The notes beneath the pieces are model-generated. The model worked only from the letters and a program-made list of their open reading frames with translations. It made no database searches and was not told where the DNA came from. From the NCBI GenBank assembly GCA_009823395.1, contig CM020515.1, positions 17,861,489-17,925,488 on the forward strand: a stretch of 64,000 bases of DNA, written 5' to 3'. Both the position numbers and the translations under genes were made by a program. This document shows positions 1-13,000 of the stretch, piece after piece; position 1 is the first letter of the stretch, and every line of letters begins with the position of its first letter. The stretch comes from Thamnaconus septentrionalis. Lineage: Eukaryota > Chordata > Actinopteri > Tetraodontiformes > Monacanthidae.

Positions 1-450
1 CAACTGCTGTGCTGACAAAAAAAAAAAAAAAAAAAGAGAGGACACAGTCTGCCTCTGTGGAGGATCAATATTAGCTCGGCAGCCAAAGACTTCACAGCAA
101 GAGAGGACACCGCTAGTTTGTGTTCATTATGTAATTAGAAAAAAACAAAAACAAAACTTACTTTGACCACCTTTTCACATACACATTTTTTTTTTTTGCT
201 TAAAACTCTTATGATTAATTTTCAGTTTTGAAAATGAAGACAAACAAACAATTGGAAAAACAAATCACCAATATTAAAAGTATCACCTCTTACGGTCTTA
301 CATAAATATTCAGGTTCTAATTCAAAATATATGACGACTTCGACGAACAGCAAATGTCGCCATAAAGCTGTTAGTTTCACTTGAAATACTTTTTAAAAAG
401 AGTTTTAGTGTGCGAGTCATATACAGTGTAAGTATACTGCAATTAATACA
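1..450. other. AT-rich intergenic sequence
   Basis: There is a poly(A) run near 18-35 and AT-rich unique sequence. I see no gene or RNA. A short inverted pair, TTCGACGAAC near 339 and GTTCGTCGAA near 462, is the only structure. Confidence 0.5.
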
Positions 451-1250
451 ATTTATGACGAGTTCGTCGAATTCGGCGCGCGTTCTGCATTTTCTTTCTT
501 TTTAGATATGATCTGCAAGCATACAAAGCCGCGCGTTCACGAAACCTTCCTCGCGGCATAATAATCTGGAGCAGTCTTAAGTTCCGCTCCACTGCGCCGA
601 ACCTATCTTTACTTTATGAACTATTTTCATCGTCTTACCTGTTCATTTTATCCATTTAGTCGGTTTCCTCTGCGGACACACGAACTCTCACAAATACAAA
701 CACACACACACACACACACACAAACTTCTCCCTTCACTATCGGGAACGCGCGCGGAGACGGCGCCGACATCCCCAAAACCTGCGTCGTGAACGCGCCCTA
801 GAGGAGCCTTCCTTGAGAACTTCGGAGAATCTGGGACGCCATCAGGTGACAGATTGCTCGGCGCGCGCGTGCTGCTGGGCATAAAGAAAAGAAAAGAAAG
901 AAAGAAAGAAAAAAAAAACCCTGCTGCCTGCACCGCTAGGTGGCGCACATTGACCGCTGTACTGTGCGTCTCGACTAGTTTCCAACAACACAATTGTCCC
1001 GTATTTGACAAATGGTGCGTCCCGTTTTGAATCGATACGGAACGGGGTTTGGTCCCGTGCTTCTGAGATGTCTTGAATGTACATTGAATTTGGATGCAAA
1101 CTCACGTTCGTTTCTATAGAGTTAGCGTTAAAAACCGTGACCTACGTAGCTACAGGCAATACTACTTCGCAACGCCATTCTCAACTGCGTACTGGCTCCG
1201 TAGTTGCGTAGAGTAGGCTATGACTCAGGATCGCTTGTTCTTTTCAGGTT
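450..1250. other. CpG-rich patch
   Basis: CpG dinucleotides are frequent here (for example 470-600 and 745-880, with several GCGCGC-like clusters), in contrast to the AT-rich flanks. A short CA repeat sits at about 700-722 and an A/G-rich tract at 885-918. The patch could be a CpG island of an unidentified promoter. No exon is recognisable. Confidence 0.35.
933..946 (+). promoter_or_regulatory. CTCF-like motif
   Basis: CCGCTAGGTGGCGC fits the core CTCF consensus CCRSYAGRKGGCRS at all 14 positions. CTCF binds such sites as an insulator and loop anchor in vertebrates. Occupancy cannot be judged from sequence. The site lies in the CpG-rich patch. Confidence 0.5.
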
Positions 1251-1559
1251 TATTTATAGAATTCCTTTGTATAAGCCATCCATCGTGCATTTTATTAATC
1301 GCTGTGTACAAATGTGTTCAATTAAAAGATTTCCCCACAATTTAAACATTCAGCTTATTTCTAAAGTCTATTGGTAACAAAGCAGTTCAAACTATGTGAA
1401 TCGCATGCTTTTTTTTTGCAACCCCATTTTAAGCGATGCTTTTCCACTACTGTGGCGAGCCACTGGCCTGTGATGGTCATGGCCCCGAGCACTGCGGAAG
1501 GGAGGCCTCCTTTATTCTTTTTTCAGAATGAAAGTTGGCAACACCAGTCTCACCCGTAA

Positions 1560-2104
1560 CATACGGGTGGATGGAAGGTGGGTAAGACGTTGACATCGGC
1601 CATGACGTGGACCCCCAACTTCTCCGTTAGTTCCAGCTTTTACCGTCAGCCGGCCAGGCTTATGCTAAATGAGCAAGCTAGTGCTAAGTGCTAGAGCAAC
1701 GCGAACCATCTTCCTATACGTCACTATACGCACACACACACTGTATACGTCATCAAGGTTCAACTTTCACATTTTGAGTCTTTCAGAAAATAAATAAATC
1801 GATTATATTAAGGTGAGAAAAAAGGTAGTGGCACGTGGGAAGGAAACGTCATTAAACGTTATTATATACCGTTTATCATTGGTGGCAAGCTAGCTTAGCA
1901 AATGCTAAGGGTACTGTCAAACAACCAATGATGTGACGAGTGAAGATGCAGGCAAAGCGGAAGTTATTTTACAAACACGCCGACGTTTAAATGAACATGC
2001 AAATGAAATTCCGAGTATAATTGAAGAATTAAAATACCCGTTGACTAGGGACCCGTTTGACAAGTTACTACGGCAGTCAACATGAAGTAGACCTTTGTGT
2101 TGGA
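1560..2104 (+). promoter_or_regulatory. Promoter-like region with possible first exon
   Basis: On the plus strand there is a CRE-like TGACGTGG (about 1603), a CCAAT box followed closely by TGACG (about 1924-1939), and an ETS-type GCGGAAGT (about 1957). This grouping is typical of TATA-less promoters. A GTAAGT donor follows at 2105-2110. A frame without ATG is open for 58 codons at 1909-2082 (includes EELKYPLTRDPFDKLLRQS) and ends in TGA. I do not recognise it. The downstream gene, if any, is unidentified. Confidence 0.25.
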
Positions 2105-2390
2105 GTAAGTATTTGACTAAAATATTTATCCAAATGTCCGATTAGTTGTCTATGTACAGGACCACCGGCGATATTGATTGTGAAAAGACAGAAACATGGA
2201 CATCATAAACACACGCAGTGTCGTTTCTTGTTCATACATAAGTATTCAGTTCATGTTGTCTTTTGTCATCAGTAAGACATGCAGTGCCTCAAAAATTAAC
2301 TAAAAATAATAATATCACTTTAAAGCCTTGAACCAAGCAATCTTATATAATATTCACTCGGTGTTGATAAAATTTTATCGCACTTTGCAG

Positions 2391-2473
2391 AGCTTTTAGC
2401 GGCCAGGACATAATTGAAGACCTGCAAGCTGCTTCCCGTCACATCCGTGATTAAAAGAATGCATCATAAAAAG
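2391..2473 (+). other. Possible 83-base noncoding exon
   Basis: The segment is flanked by a CACTTTGCAG acceptor and a strong AAG|GTAAGA donor. It would be the second exon of a transcript starting in the promoter-like region at 1560-2104. One frame is open for 20 codons (AFSGQDIIEDLQAASRHIRD) and then stops, so it is more likely untranslated or part of a lncRNA than a normal coding exon. Chance occurrence is possible. Confidence 0.2.
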
Positions 2474-3391
2474 GTAAGACAAGCTTTTTAAAAGCTCAAT
2501 CTGGTCTGTGAAAACGAGGCCACACTCCAGCCCAGCTGTATATCCGCTTTTGTTGTTGGAACCCATCTTTGTTATGTCAAACTTGTAAGTTTTCCCTTAT
2601 TGCTTTTGCTTAAATGTGCCTTCCGTTTTGATGGAGCAGATCAATACCACCAGGAGAGATAATTATCTCCCCTTTCTACTGAAACCAGACTCCAGCACGA
2701 AAACTGGGCACCTCAGCAAGGTCCAGGCAGCAGAAGGTTTATATTTAAGCAATCCTGTCAATCACCACGGTGAATCATTAGTTTCTCCTTTGAGATATTC
2801 CTTAGAAGGACAGATGTCTTTTAAGTTTTCCTCCACACAATTGAAATGCAAATTGTCCCAGTGGCTTTTAATGTGATCTTTCATGTCTCATCTCATGATG
2901 ACTGCAATGTGAAAATAGTATATTTTCCCCCTCGCCGTTTCCTCAACATTTAAAGTATACAAAAGAAAAAAGTTGGCTGAATCTCGCACAGTCTGGTCTC
3001 ATTACCTCAATCTTGTTATGTGTGTCTTGCATAATACAGTGAGCGTATGTAAACATGGAGGAGAGTGTTTTCCAGCAGTTGTGTTGAAGAGTGGCAGAGC
3101 TAATCAGCTGCTAACAGCCCACTCCCCCTGAGAGTGAATCTGCCAAGCTGTAATTGAACTACTAAGTGTCCTTGATGCCTCTGGATTCGCGTGTCGGGAA
3201 CCCAGCAGCTGCAGAGGAATGTCATGCACTGGAGTTTACAGAAATGAAGAAGTGCTAAACAGTACTTTTTTCCCCCCACATTCAACATAGAAATAAAAAC
3301 AGGAGAAATGTGAGGGTGTTAAGAGATCAGTGTCTCATAGAGTCACTGTTGTAGCATACATTTTGTTCAATGAAGAATGACTGTAACAACA

Positions 3392-3405
3392 CCACCAAGT
3401 GGCAG
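3392..3405 (+). promoter_or_regulatory. CTCF-like motif (one mismatch)
   Basis: CCACCAAGTGGCAG fits CCRSYAGRKGGCRS except A for G at position 7. It is in the same orientation as the motif at 933. Confidence 0.3.
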
Positions 3406-4924
3406 CAGTACAGAAGTTACGGCACTCCAAAGGAGAGCTTTATTTGCTAAGGAGGGCTTCCCTCACCAGCTGGAAAATAGGTTCAAAGTCTGTTAAAGTT
3501 ACCTTGTGAGTCATTGATGTTCCCCTACCAAGCAGTGGACGCAGAGGCTGCCAACACTCTCCTTTTAGTTTATACCGGTTGGTTTTTCCCACCATTTCCC
3601 ACCTATATTAGAGACAATGGAGTGTATCGCAGCAGAAATCTCCTTCACAACTTGGGATGGACAAAGTGATTCACCAGCTGCTGTGTCCTGCACTCGATCC
3701 GGGGTGGCTAATGATGCTTGGTTTCCACGACAACTTCATTTCTCATTATCCCAGGGCTGCCTCTCGCATGGCTGATAGATCTACCACAAGGGAGGCAGGC
3801 TTAGTTTGGCCAAACCTCTTCAGCCAGGCGGGAAATACCTCCCTACTTTAGACGCTTTCTGAGCGACTGAAACGGAGGAGCTTTTGGATCGTCTGCCTTT
3901 GACTGATAAATGTTGCAGGAGGAAGTGCGTCTGTTTTACAGTCCCACTGGCGTCTCATGACATCTGTGGCCCCGCGTGGCTCTGCAGGCAGCAGCATTAA
4001 AGAGTGTGTTTCCGTGAAGACGTTGTCTCCCCTTAACAGATGGCTGAGGGTGGCCTTTGAGAAGCTGTGTATCTGGAGCAGCACTGCAATGATTTATGTT
4101 TTGCTTTTGCTCCCCCTTAATCAGAAACAGTGGGAACCAGTCTTCGCTGTCAGTGCTTGACAGCAGTCATTGTGTCGGAGGCCTGTTATTGACAGAGTGG
4201 CAGGATGCTCAGATATATTTCCTCCAGCCCTCCTGGCTGGTGTGGCCATTTAAGTGGAAAATCAATCAGCTCTGGCAATTTCTCGCTGTGTTTTTTCACA
4301 TTATTTCGATGGCCAGGTTTCCCATTAGATCTCGCTGCTTTTATAGAGTGCCTGTATATTAACTCAATGTTTAGACGCTGCAGAAGTAATCAAGTTTTTC
4401 CCTGCTTTATGTTCATTTCTTCTCTCTCACATTTCCCTGTCTGAGTTGAGGTTGTACTTTGCCAAAGTGAACATATTTTTAAAAGAAAAAAAGATGGATG
4501 ATTAGCAGCCAGTCTGCTGGAAGATTTGTTTTTGCGACATTCATACTTCCTACCATACATTCTGTTACCTGATGCCATATTAGCTGGTTTTTGGGGTAGA
4601 AATTCTTCTTGGGGTTTTCTTTAAAAAGATGGACGCTGTTGTCTGTTTGAGCGGCGCTCAAAAAGCTGGAGGCCTTTTATGGTTTTATATTTCCTGAATG
4701 TGTTAAAAAAAAAACAAAAAAAAAAAAACAGCTCATGACTGGGCCTGAGTGTTTCACACACAATGTTATTATCATATTTCAGTTTTCAATACTTGTACAG
4801 TGCAAACAAACACATGAACAATTCCAGTGGTGGAGCTGTTAGGTAGTTGAGAATATCTGTGAAATGCCCTTGAACTGTCCTCAATTACAATATGCCCAAA
4901 CCTGCCTTTGGATGGGTTTCATAT

Positions 4925-4946
4925 TGTGTGTGTGTGTGCGTGTGTG

Positions 4947-5016
<70 letters not shown>
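4925..5016. repeat. (TG)n microsatellite
   Basis: About 92 bases of almost pure TG with two interruptions (GCG and TTG) near the left end. It is one of the two longest dinucleotide arrays in the window. Confidence 0.97.
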
Positions 5017-5017
<1 letters not shown>

Positions 5018-6391
5018 CAAGTTTCACACATTAAAGTTTTTCAAACATTGATTTTCTGCAGTGACGATAAGCTCAAGTGAGTGCATATGGCTAAAAAGAT
5101 CAATATGCCTCTCCGCAAATGATTATGGCACTATTAATCAACTACCCCACTAATCCAATAGGAATTTGTAAGGCGTGCTGAGGGTTGAGTGCTGTGTTGT
5201 TTGATGGTTGTATAGGATTGCATCAGTGCTGAGACTGTCCAAACAGCACACTCACACTCAGCGCACTCTGTGGAGGCTGTTTTGAGTTTAATCATTTCAG
5301 CTGTAGGAGGAAGCTTTATTGATTTTTGTTGAATATTCTGGGCTCTGACCCTCTTTGTTTTTTTATTATTGCAGTTTTATGTAAGGATTCCAAAATTGTC
5401 CCCTTTCGCTTTTCCATTAGAGGCAGCTTGGCACTCTTAATTTCTTATCTATTGAACAAACAGAGTGGTGTTGTGGACTAGATGGCATGACTCGACTTGA
5501 CTGGATTTCTTCAGTGAAACTGTTGCCCACTGCGTTGTGGCTTAGGAGCATGTATGTGAGTCTTCCAATGAAACAATGATTGGATTTAGGAAATGGAGGA
5601 AGTCATTGGCTATTTCTGCTACGGCTGTATTTTGCAGGAAATGCCAACGTTTAAAAAGAAGGCTTTAGAGTTGTGGGTCACTCCTGCCTTTGGATAGTTT
5701 GTGATGCGACGTTCCATTCTTGACGTTGATCTAAACGGCCTTGGAATCAGCAACTGCTGTTCAGAAGCGTGGATCGTTCTGCGTCGCCTGACACATTTTT
5801 GGCTTCCAAGACATGGAATGCTTTGTGTATCTGATGGTTGTGGCTGAAAGGGCCAGTTAGGTGCAGAAATGTGAGTCTCCTGCATGGCAACAATATAACA
5901 AACACAGCTTGAATGCACAATTGTGTCAACAAGAACATTTCAGCTCATGACGTAAACGATGACTCCAATCGATTCAGCTTATTGCATGAATGGATGCTTC
6001 TCAATAGAGCAGCCCATGCACACGCTTTAGACCGCGTCATGCAGATTATTTCTTAAGATTTTCTAGGCCACTTACGACATCAACTATTTTTTTTTTTTAT
6101 GACCTTGCTTCTTGTGACACATTTTGCTCGCAAGGTTTTCTGCCCTTTTAACGACTTAAAAAGCCAATTTTCTCCAAGGAGCGACTTCAAAATCCTCAGA
6201 AACTCAGAAAAAGAAGTGCAAAAGTGAAACTAGATGATACTCCAGCTCTCACCCCAGGGAACTGCAATCCCTGCCGCTCTGGAGGCTTACATGGTTCCCT
6301 ATTTCATAAGCAGCTGAGATGGAATTGTGGGAAGCTCTCTGTAACTGAGCGCGGTACAATGGGGCTGGGTGGGCTCAGATAAAGGTTTGGG

Positions 6392-6417
6392 GGTGTGTGT
6401 GTGTGTGTGTGTGTGTA
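6392..6417. repeat. (GT)n microsatellite
   Basis: About 13 uninterrupted GT units. Confidence 0.95.
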
Positions 6418-9400
6418 GACTTAGCTGAGTGGAGGACGGGGAAATGTCCTTGAGAATCAAAGACTCCACTGGGTTCTATAGCCGATGGCAGCGCTGCTTT
6501 ATTTTGCTCCTCGTTGTCTCCTCGCTGAAATCCCTTTCTTGGCAGAGAAACAGAGATGCTGCAAACATTTTCCTTGTCTTGCCTCAGCTGCAGATTATAG
6601 AATGGAACTGACCAATGCAACATACATGTATGTGTGCCATTGTCATTGGTTTATATTTACAGTCTGTTGAAAAGTATAGTCAAAATACATATTTACTGTT
6701 AGTTATTTATTTATTTTACTTTGAAACTACTTTTAATTCTTTTTTTTTTTTATATGAAAAACTTCCCAACAGGAAACACATAGAATCATTTCGGACACTT
6801 TTCTTTCTCTTTAGTGTTGTGATGGAGTTTCTCAGAGCATGTCAAGTTGTTTGCACATGGCAGCAGATTAGACATGTTCATTACTCCAATCTTTTGATCC
6901 TTCTTGATTGTTGACAATCCCTCCTCTAGATTCATATAATTACAACATTTACAGACCAGTGTAATCTATAGCTATATTGTAATGTAATGTTTGTCTTTAT
7001 TTTATGCCCTGTTTCCCACGCAGCAAACACAATAACCCAACAGTGCGTCCCGTTTGCATATCATTAACGCGTCTGAATCGGTTTCTGTGTCTTGCTCCTT
7101 ATCTACACTCCCAATGTCCCAGCGTTCATATTCATACGATCGTGTATTTATTTGTTTTTTTTCACACGAAAGGCAGAGAAAGTGAAGTCACCCTGAAAAT
7201 GAACTTTTGTACAGCGCCGTGAAGAGCATCTGGCTGCTTGGAGCTGCCCATGTGTTCACCTTCCACTTTGTTCCTGCTGACTTCACATTCATCTGCACAC
7301 TGGGGAACTTGTTTTTTCATTTTTTTCATTTTAGCATAGTTACAACATCTTGCTGTTTTTAAGAAGACTGGATCCCGCTGGTTGTGTCTGACAGTATTTC
7401 ATCTGTTTTCATATGTTTTCTCAACCTTTACAAGTTAATGCAATTGAATCAAATGTGATTCGCGGGGTTACTTCCTGTTTGATATCTTGTCACTCTGCCG
7501 TAGAGCGGAGAAATTGCTTTCTCCTTGGATTCCCTGCTTAATCTTTAAGCAATTTCTTGCCTCGCGGAACCCACAGGGGGAGTGAGAATTTTATCCGAGT
7601 ACCAGGTTAAATTGATGGATCCATGGCTAGTGTGAGGTTATTCATACAGCAGGAGAGGTGGTGTGGCTAGACTGAATTAACTCAAAGCCCCGAGGCTTTG
7701 CTTTCCTTTGTAGAGATTCCCACAATGGAATTTTGCTCGTGTGATTCTTGGGTTCAAAGCACAGACCTGTCGGCCGACGTTTCTCCGGCGTTTATTAAGA
7801 ATGCAGAAGTGACAAATTTCGTCATAAAAATCTGAGTGAGAAATGCCATCAAACGGAGGGATGGAATCAGCTGCTGAGTCGACTGGAAAGTGTCGCTGGT
7901 TATTTTTATAGCGTGAATGTTTTGCTCTTGGCTTGTAGTCTTCTATTAGGTAAATATCACCTTGAATTTGACATTCATTGATTCAATTTTAGGCTTTTTT
8001 GTGGCGGTAAAACTTGTCCAGTTTAAAATAAAAGGATGGTGAAAGTGTAGAGCTGTGTTCACGTGGCCTCATTGATTTAATTTCCTTCCATTTTTGACAT
8101 CAGGATCTAATTTTCTCTGACACAAAAATCCATCTTAGACACTCTGACGTGTTGTTGATGTATGATCATATCCTTTGATCTGTCCTTACATTATATTTTA
8201 CGTCAGGAGTTTCTAGTTAATGAGAAGGCCCCTTGCTCAGTAGTAATCTAGGCAAGTGCCTGTCTGCAATTTGGGATGTTTTTGTCATAACGTAAAAAGG
8301 TGATTGACTTTTATGGCTTTTATTTAAGTCTTGAATTTCGGTTTGACATTTGGAGTTATGAAGGGTTCCTCTTTCCAAATATCTTTACTTACCTTAAACT
8401 AAATTAATAAAAGCTGTGTTACCTTGTAGGTATGTGTGATCGTTTGTGTCTCCAATTGCCCTAATGGCTCAGCTGCTGCTTGTTGCTTGTGCTCTTTGTC
8501 CTTGTGTGTCATCTGAGTCTTCTTGGAGACGCTGTTGTTGTCCTGTGCACGGTCGCAGTCGGCTGCGCTTCTGATGAGGATAGATGCCTGTGATGACTCC
8601 GGTGTTTTGTAAAATGATTCGAATCAATGAGTGTCCATGTCCGCCGAGCCGAGCGACTCCGACTGAGCGGCCATCAGACATCTTCATCAAGCGTTTAAGG
8701 TCAATCAGGTCCTGTGGAGGACATGCTGCCATGACAAACACCGTCACTTATCGTTGTAATCAGATTCTGCGACTGGACAAAACTCATTTTTTTTCTTTTT
8801 AATGTCGTCTTCGTCTTTTGACTGTTCCGACTCTCAAGCTGCAGTAGAGGAAGCTGGATACACGTGGGATGCCTGCCTGCCAAGACTTGCGCTTATAGAA
8901 GCGACGTTTGCACCAAAACATTGCTGGGTGGTGCTGATGAAATCTCCAACCAGTGGTCTATTGATCTGGCCTGCAGTTTGATTGATGCTGTCTTTAAAAA
9001 TTCATTAGTTTGAGGCGCGGTGGAGCTGCAGGGGCAGCGGGCGCTCCGGTTGGCCACATTTGTCTATGTTAACAGGAGCAGCGCTGTTTATTCAGCAGCG
9101 GCAGGAGAAGCCTGGCCACCCGGTCCCCGGTGAGTCACGCCGTCACCCTGCGCCAGACGCAGAGGTGAGAGCGGAAGCTAATATTCACTGTGTTCTCATG
9201 CACCTACATGTCTGTCCCTGATTATTATTGATGTTCTTGTTCTGAAGCATCTCGTTGCTTTCGATGGCTTTATTACTGCCCCACCCCCACGTCCCTCCGG
9301 CCCCCATCTTTCATTTGAACATACATAGTCTCCATTTAGAGGCTGTGCTGCTGCTTCACTTATCTCCCTGCATCCTGCTCATAAATAACAAGAAAATTTT

Positions 9401-9829
9401 TTAACATTTGGGTCGTCCATAGCTTACAAGCTTTTCCTGAACTCGTCTTTTATTTCAGCGTCTGGAGGAAAAACGTTCCTTGTTATTGGTTTTGGAATGT
9501 GACAGTCAGTCTTTGTCTGCAAAGCACAGAATTTGCCTTCAGCCTACGTCTGCGGAGACAAATTCTTTATGAGGCATCGGAAAGCGGTACAATTTAGCAG
9601 TTTTGTAATTTTGAGTTTATTATCCTCGGCATCTGCTCGACATTTAGTATTCCTGCTGTCATGTGTTCTCTCTTTTCAATTTATGCTTGAACAAGATTGC
9701 TGCCACCAAATTGATACATGCATATTTTTGTGAACATGTTTTCACTTTCATTCCCTGCGGGCATTTATCTGACGTTGCTTTTTTTAAACACGCAAAACGT
9801 GAAAAGCTTTTCAGGATCAATCAATCATT

Positions 9830-10030
9830 CAGTCGATCACTCAATCAACTTTTATTTATAAAGCTCTAAATCACATCCAAAGGGGTCTCGAGGGCAATTT
9901 GCTCAATCAAAGAGAAACCTAACTGATCGCTCCCGAGCAGCGTGACGCGACAGCGGCCGGGAAAAACTCCCCAGTGGGAAGAAACCCTGAGCAGACCCCG
10001 ACTCTGGAGCCTGGACATGAAAAAGACATA
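9830..10030. repeat. Teleost interspersed repeat fragment (LINE 3'-tail type)
   Basis: The segment begins with TCAATCA-like units and ACTTTTATTTATAAAGC. It continues through a diverged middle into GGAAAAACTCC, GGAAGAAACC and GAGCAGACC. I recall this order from a very common fish repeat. The copy is old and diverged. I do not assign a clade. Confidence 0.6.
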
Positions 10031-13000
10031 CAAAAATGAAGACTTTGAGGCAGAGATAAGGTTGGTTTTAATTGAACTGTTCAAGGTTATCACTATTGAT
10101 TTTTTTATGTGTGGCTCACTGCTGTCATTTGCTACCATAGAGAGACTTTTCCAAAGCGAGCTGTACTCGCGTTTACGGGGTAGGAGGCAGTCGTGAAAAG
10201 GCAATTGAAGAGTAGAGGCCCGAGGGTCAAAGCACGCTGTGGAAAATACCTCGGCTTAATAAGAGCAGGCCATTAAGACATGCCAGTTAAGCTCCATTGT
10301 TAATTATGGCCGTATTCTTCAATTAGTGCTAATTGGAGGCAGGTCCGGCTTCGGCTTAATGGAGAACAGTGGGTCAGCAGGATACAAAGCTCTTGTGGTG
10401 ATGATGACAAGAGAGGTGAGCAGAGTGGATAAGGCTAAATAGCTGCCAGGGAAATGAAATTAATTCAGACGAGGAGAATGAAAAGAAGTGAAAAGGTAAG
10501 GAAAAGGGGAAAAAAAAGTCTTTTGTCCTTCCCAATCATTCTGCCGCAGTAATTGCGCTTGTGGTGAATATGGCCTCGAAAACCCTCGTACACCCACTCA
10601 GCTGGCGCCGCAGACAACGATGCCCACGATGCTCCAACTTGCACATGAAAGCAGAGACTGAACAGAAGGCGATTCCCCGGCAGTCTGCGCTGGCAGCTCC
10701 CCCGCAGTGGATTCTGGGTCAGGTTGCGGAGCAGAGGGAAAGCCTCGGCTGCCAGGACTTCAAACACTGCAGGGCTGCCGGCTTTTTTGATGCAGGGAAA
10801 TGAGAATTTGCCTCTGCCGGAGCTTGCATCACCCGCGCTGCTCGCCCACTCCGTCGATGGGATTGGGGCAAAAGTTCAGACGCGCCGGTCCACTCAGGCT
10901 CCGTCAGCGCAGACCCCCAGCCCACGCTTTGTTCTCCTGTGCTTTTTTCTTTTTTGTTGTTGTGGTTTTTTTTTTTTTATATGTGGAAGTGCGAGTGCCG
11001 CCACTGAGACCATGCGGCTCATTTGATCCTGCGTTGCTCCGTTGACATACTATATTGCACCACGCGTGCTTGTTTAAGTGATGAATTATGCCGAGTAGCG
11101 CGGTGCATACGTTCGGCGCGGGGAGCCGCCGCAGGCCGACATCATCGCGGCGCCGCCTCCATCCTCATGACTCAGTTGAACAAAATATCACCTCTGGCTC
11201 TGTGTCGCTACACGAGGGGCTTGTGTTTGTGTGTGAGAAGACAGGAGACAGTAATGACTTCTCTTTATGATGTCTTCTGTAAATGAAAAAAATGCATCTC
11301 ACGCTATCTGAGGTAATGCGGTGGCCACTCGGGGGTGAGGGTAGGTGTGGGTGAGGGGGGGTGGAGGTGGAGGTGTATGCGGTGCATGTATAAACACTGA
11401 TTAGGTGTTTGAGGAGGGCCGGCGTGTGCGGCGCCCTGTGCAGGGCCCCGCTCAGAATAATGAGATCTGAGAGTTTGACTGTAATTTAACTTTATGCTCC
11501 TGTGAGCGCTGACTCGTTTTCCTGCCTGCTGTAATTAGATGTATCAGTGCGCATTTGTTTATAGTCATATCTGCCTCCCGTCAGCTGTTATTCAAGGGCT
11601 TTGGAATGCTGATAGGAAAGCTCGGCTCTCAGTTATATGTGACGTGCCCATGTGCGCTCTTGATGATGTTTCACCCTCTTGAGACATCAATTGCAATTCA
11701 CAAACATGGCATTGTTCAGTACGTCCTATTTACAAAGTGTAGAATAATTCAGGGAAGCTGGCGGAAGGTGTCAGCTTCACTCGCCCTCCCAGTTTGCTTG
11801 CCAACAAGCTCCCAGCTGTGGCAGCAAGGACATGAAGGTTTTAAAAGTGCTAAATGCACTCATGTACCCCCTGCAGCGCTCACTCAATGTACTGCAGTCA
11901 AGCATATGGAAGTATATGACTGGGACACAGCTACAATCTATCAGAGACGGCACATTATAAAACTGAAATCCATTTTTTTTTTCTCTGAAACTGATGATAA
12001 CAGAAGCAGAAAGACAAAGGATCATTCGCTGCAGCAGGTTTTGCAGTATTTTGGTGACACCCATATAAAAGATTCCTGCCCACCTGCAGTTGAGGACGGT
12101 GGGCTTCATTCGGCCGGAGGTTTTGCTTTTTGATTGCCGGAGAAAAACTAACAAGAGCCTGAACACAAGGCTGCTTAGCTCACAGCGTGGAGAGTCTCTC
12201 CTCCCAACAGCTAGGTGGAGCTCCGCACAGCTTTTTTTTTTTCATCCTTTATTCACGGAAGTTTGCAGGGTCTTAGATATTTGGATGAGCTGGGTGTTTT
12301 TCTCCCACATCCTAAATGAATCACTCTTGTTTTTACTCTGTGCAGTTGCAAAATTTGTGTGATTATTCTTTGCAGATTGAGGAGAGTAGCACTAAAACGA
12401 ATGATTGGTATTATTTTGATTCATTGGTGGTCCATGTCACAAACATCAGTCATCATTAAGTGTGTACTTAATGTGGGTCATCATTTCCATGCCAGTCGTG
12501 TATGTGATAAATGCACATTGATCTCAAAGAGTCTTGTAGATATTTATGGTAATTAGATTTCAAACGCAAACTTTTACTGCAAGATCAGTTTTTCAATGTG
12601 GCATCTTAGCAGAAAATATATCAACATATCTATCGTAGATATTTGAATAATTTGCCTTCCTCACTTTCATGTTTTGCCTCCATGCCTTTTGTTTTCCGAT
12701 GCTCGTACTTGGAGCCATTGTGCAGCCCTGAATATTAAGAACCTGATAGCGTTGCTCAGGCAGGGGTGTTGCTAGGGGAGGACAGAGACGGGTGGGCTGC
12801 CGGAGGAGCCGAGCCCTGATAAATCACATCTGTTCTGGATACGTGAGCCTGATGCCTGAACCGAAGCGTGACTGAGAGGTGAAGGGGTAAGAAGAGCCGA
12901 TAAAGGGAGGAGGGGGAAGAGAGGTGGAAAATTGAGACTTTTGCGACTCCTCGCTCTCCCTCATCCTCCTCCTTTCTGCCTCTTCGCGTTTGTTTGCTCC

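Larger units (their letters stand above)
2474..9830. other. Intergenic desert segment
   Basis: No gene, RNA gene or complete transposon is recognised. It contains (TG)n at 4925-5016 and 6392-6417, homopolymer runs, and a CTCF-like motif at 3392-3405. The short open frames show no domains. Confidence 0.6.

Noticed and set aside
5619..5918. 99-codon minus-strand open frame considered as a transposase remnant
   Set aside because: I could not match any catalytic motif or terminal repeat.
11555..12133. 192-codon open frame on the plus strand
   Set aside because: It overlaps a 129-codon frame on the opposite strand. The composition looks random and no splice or promoter pattern was found.
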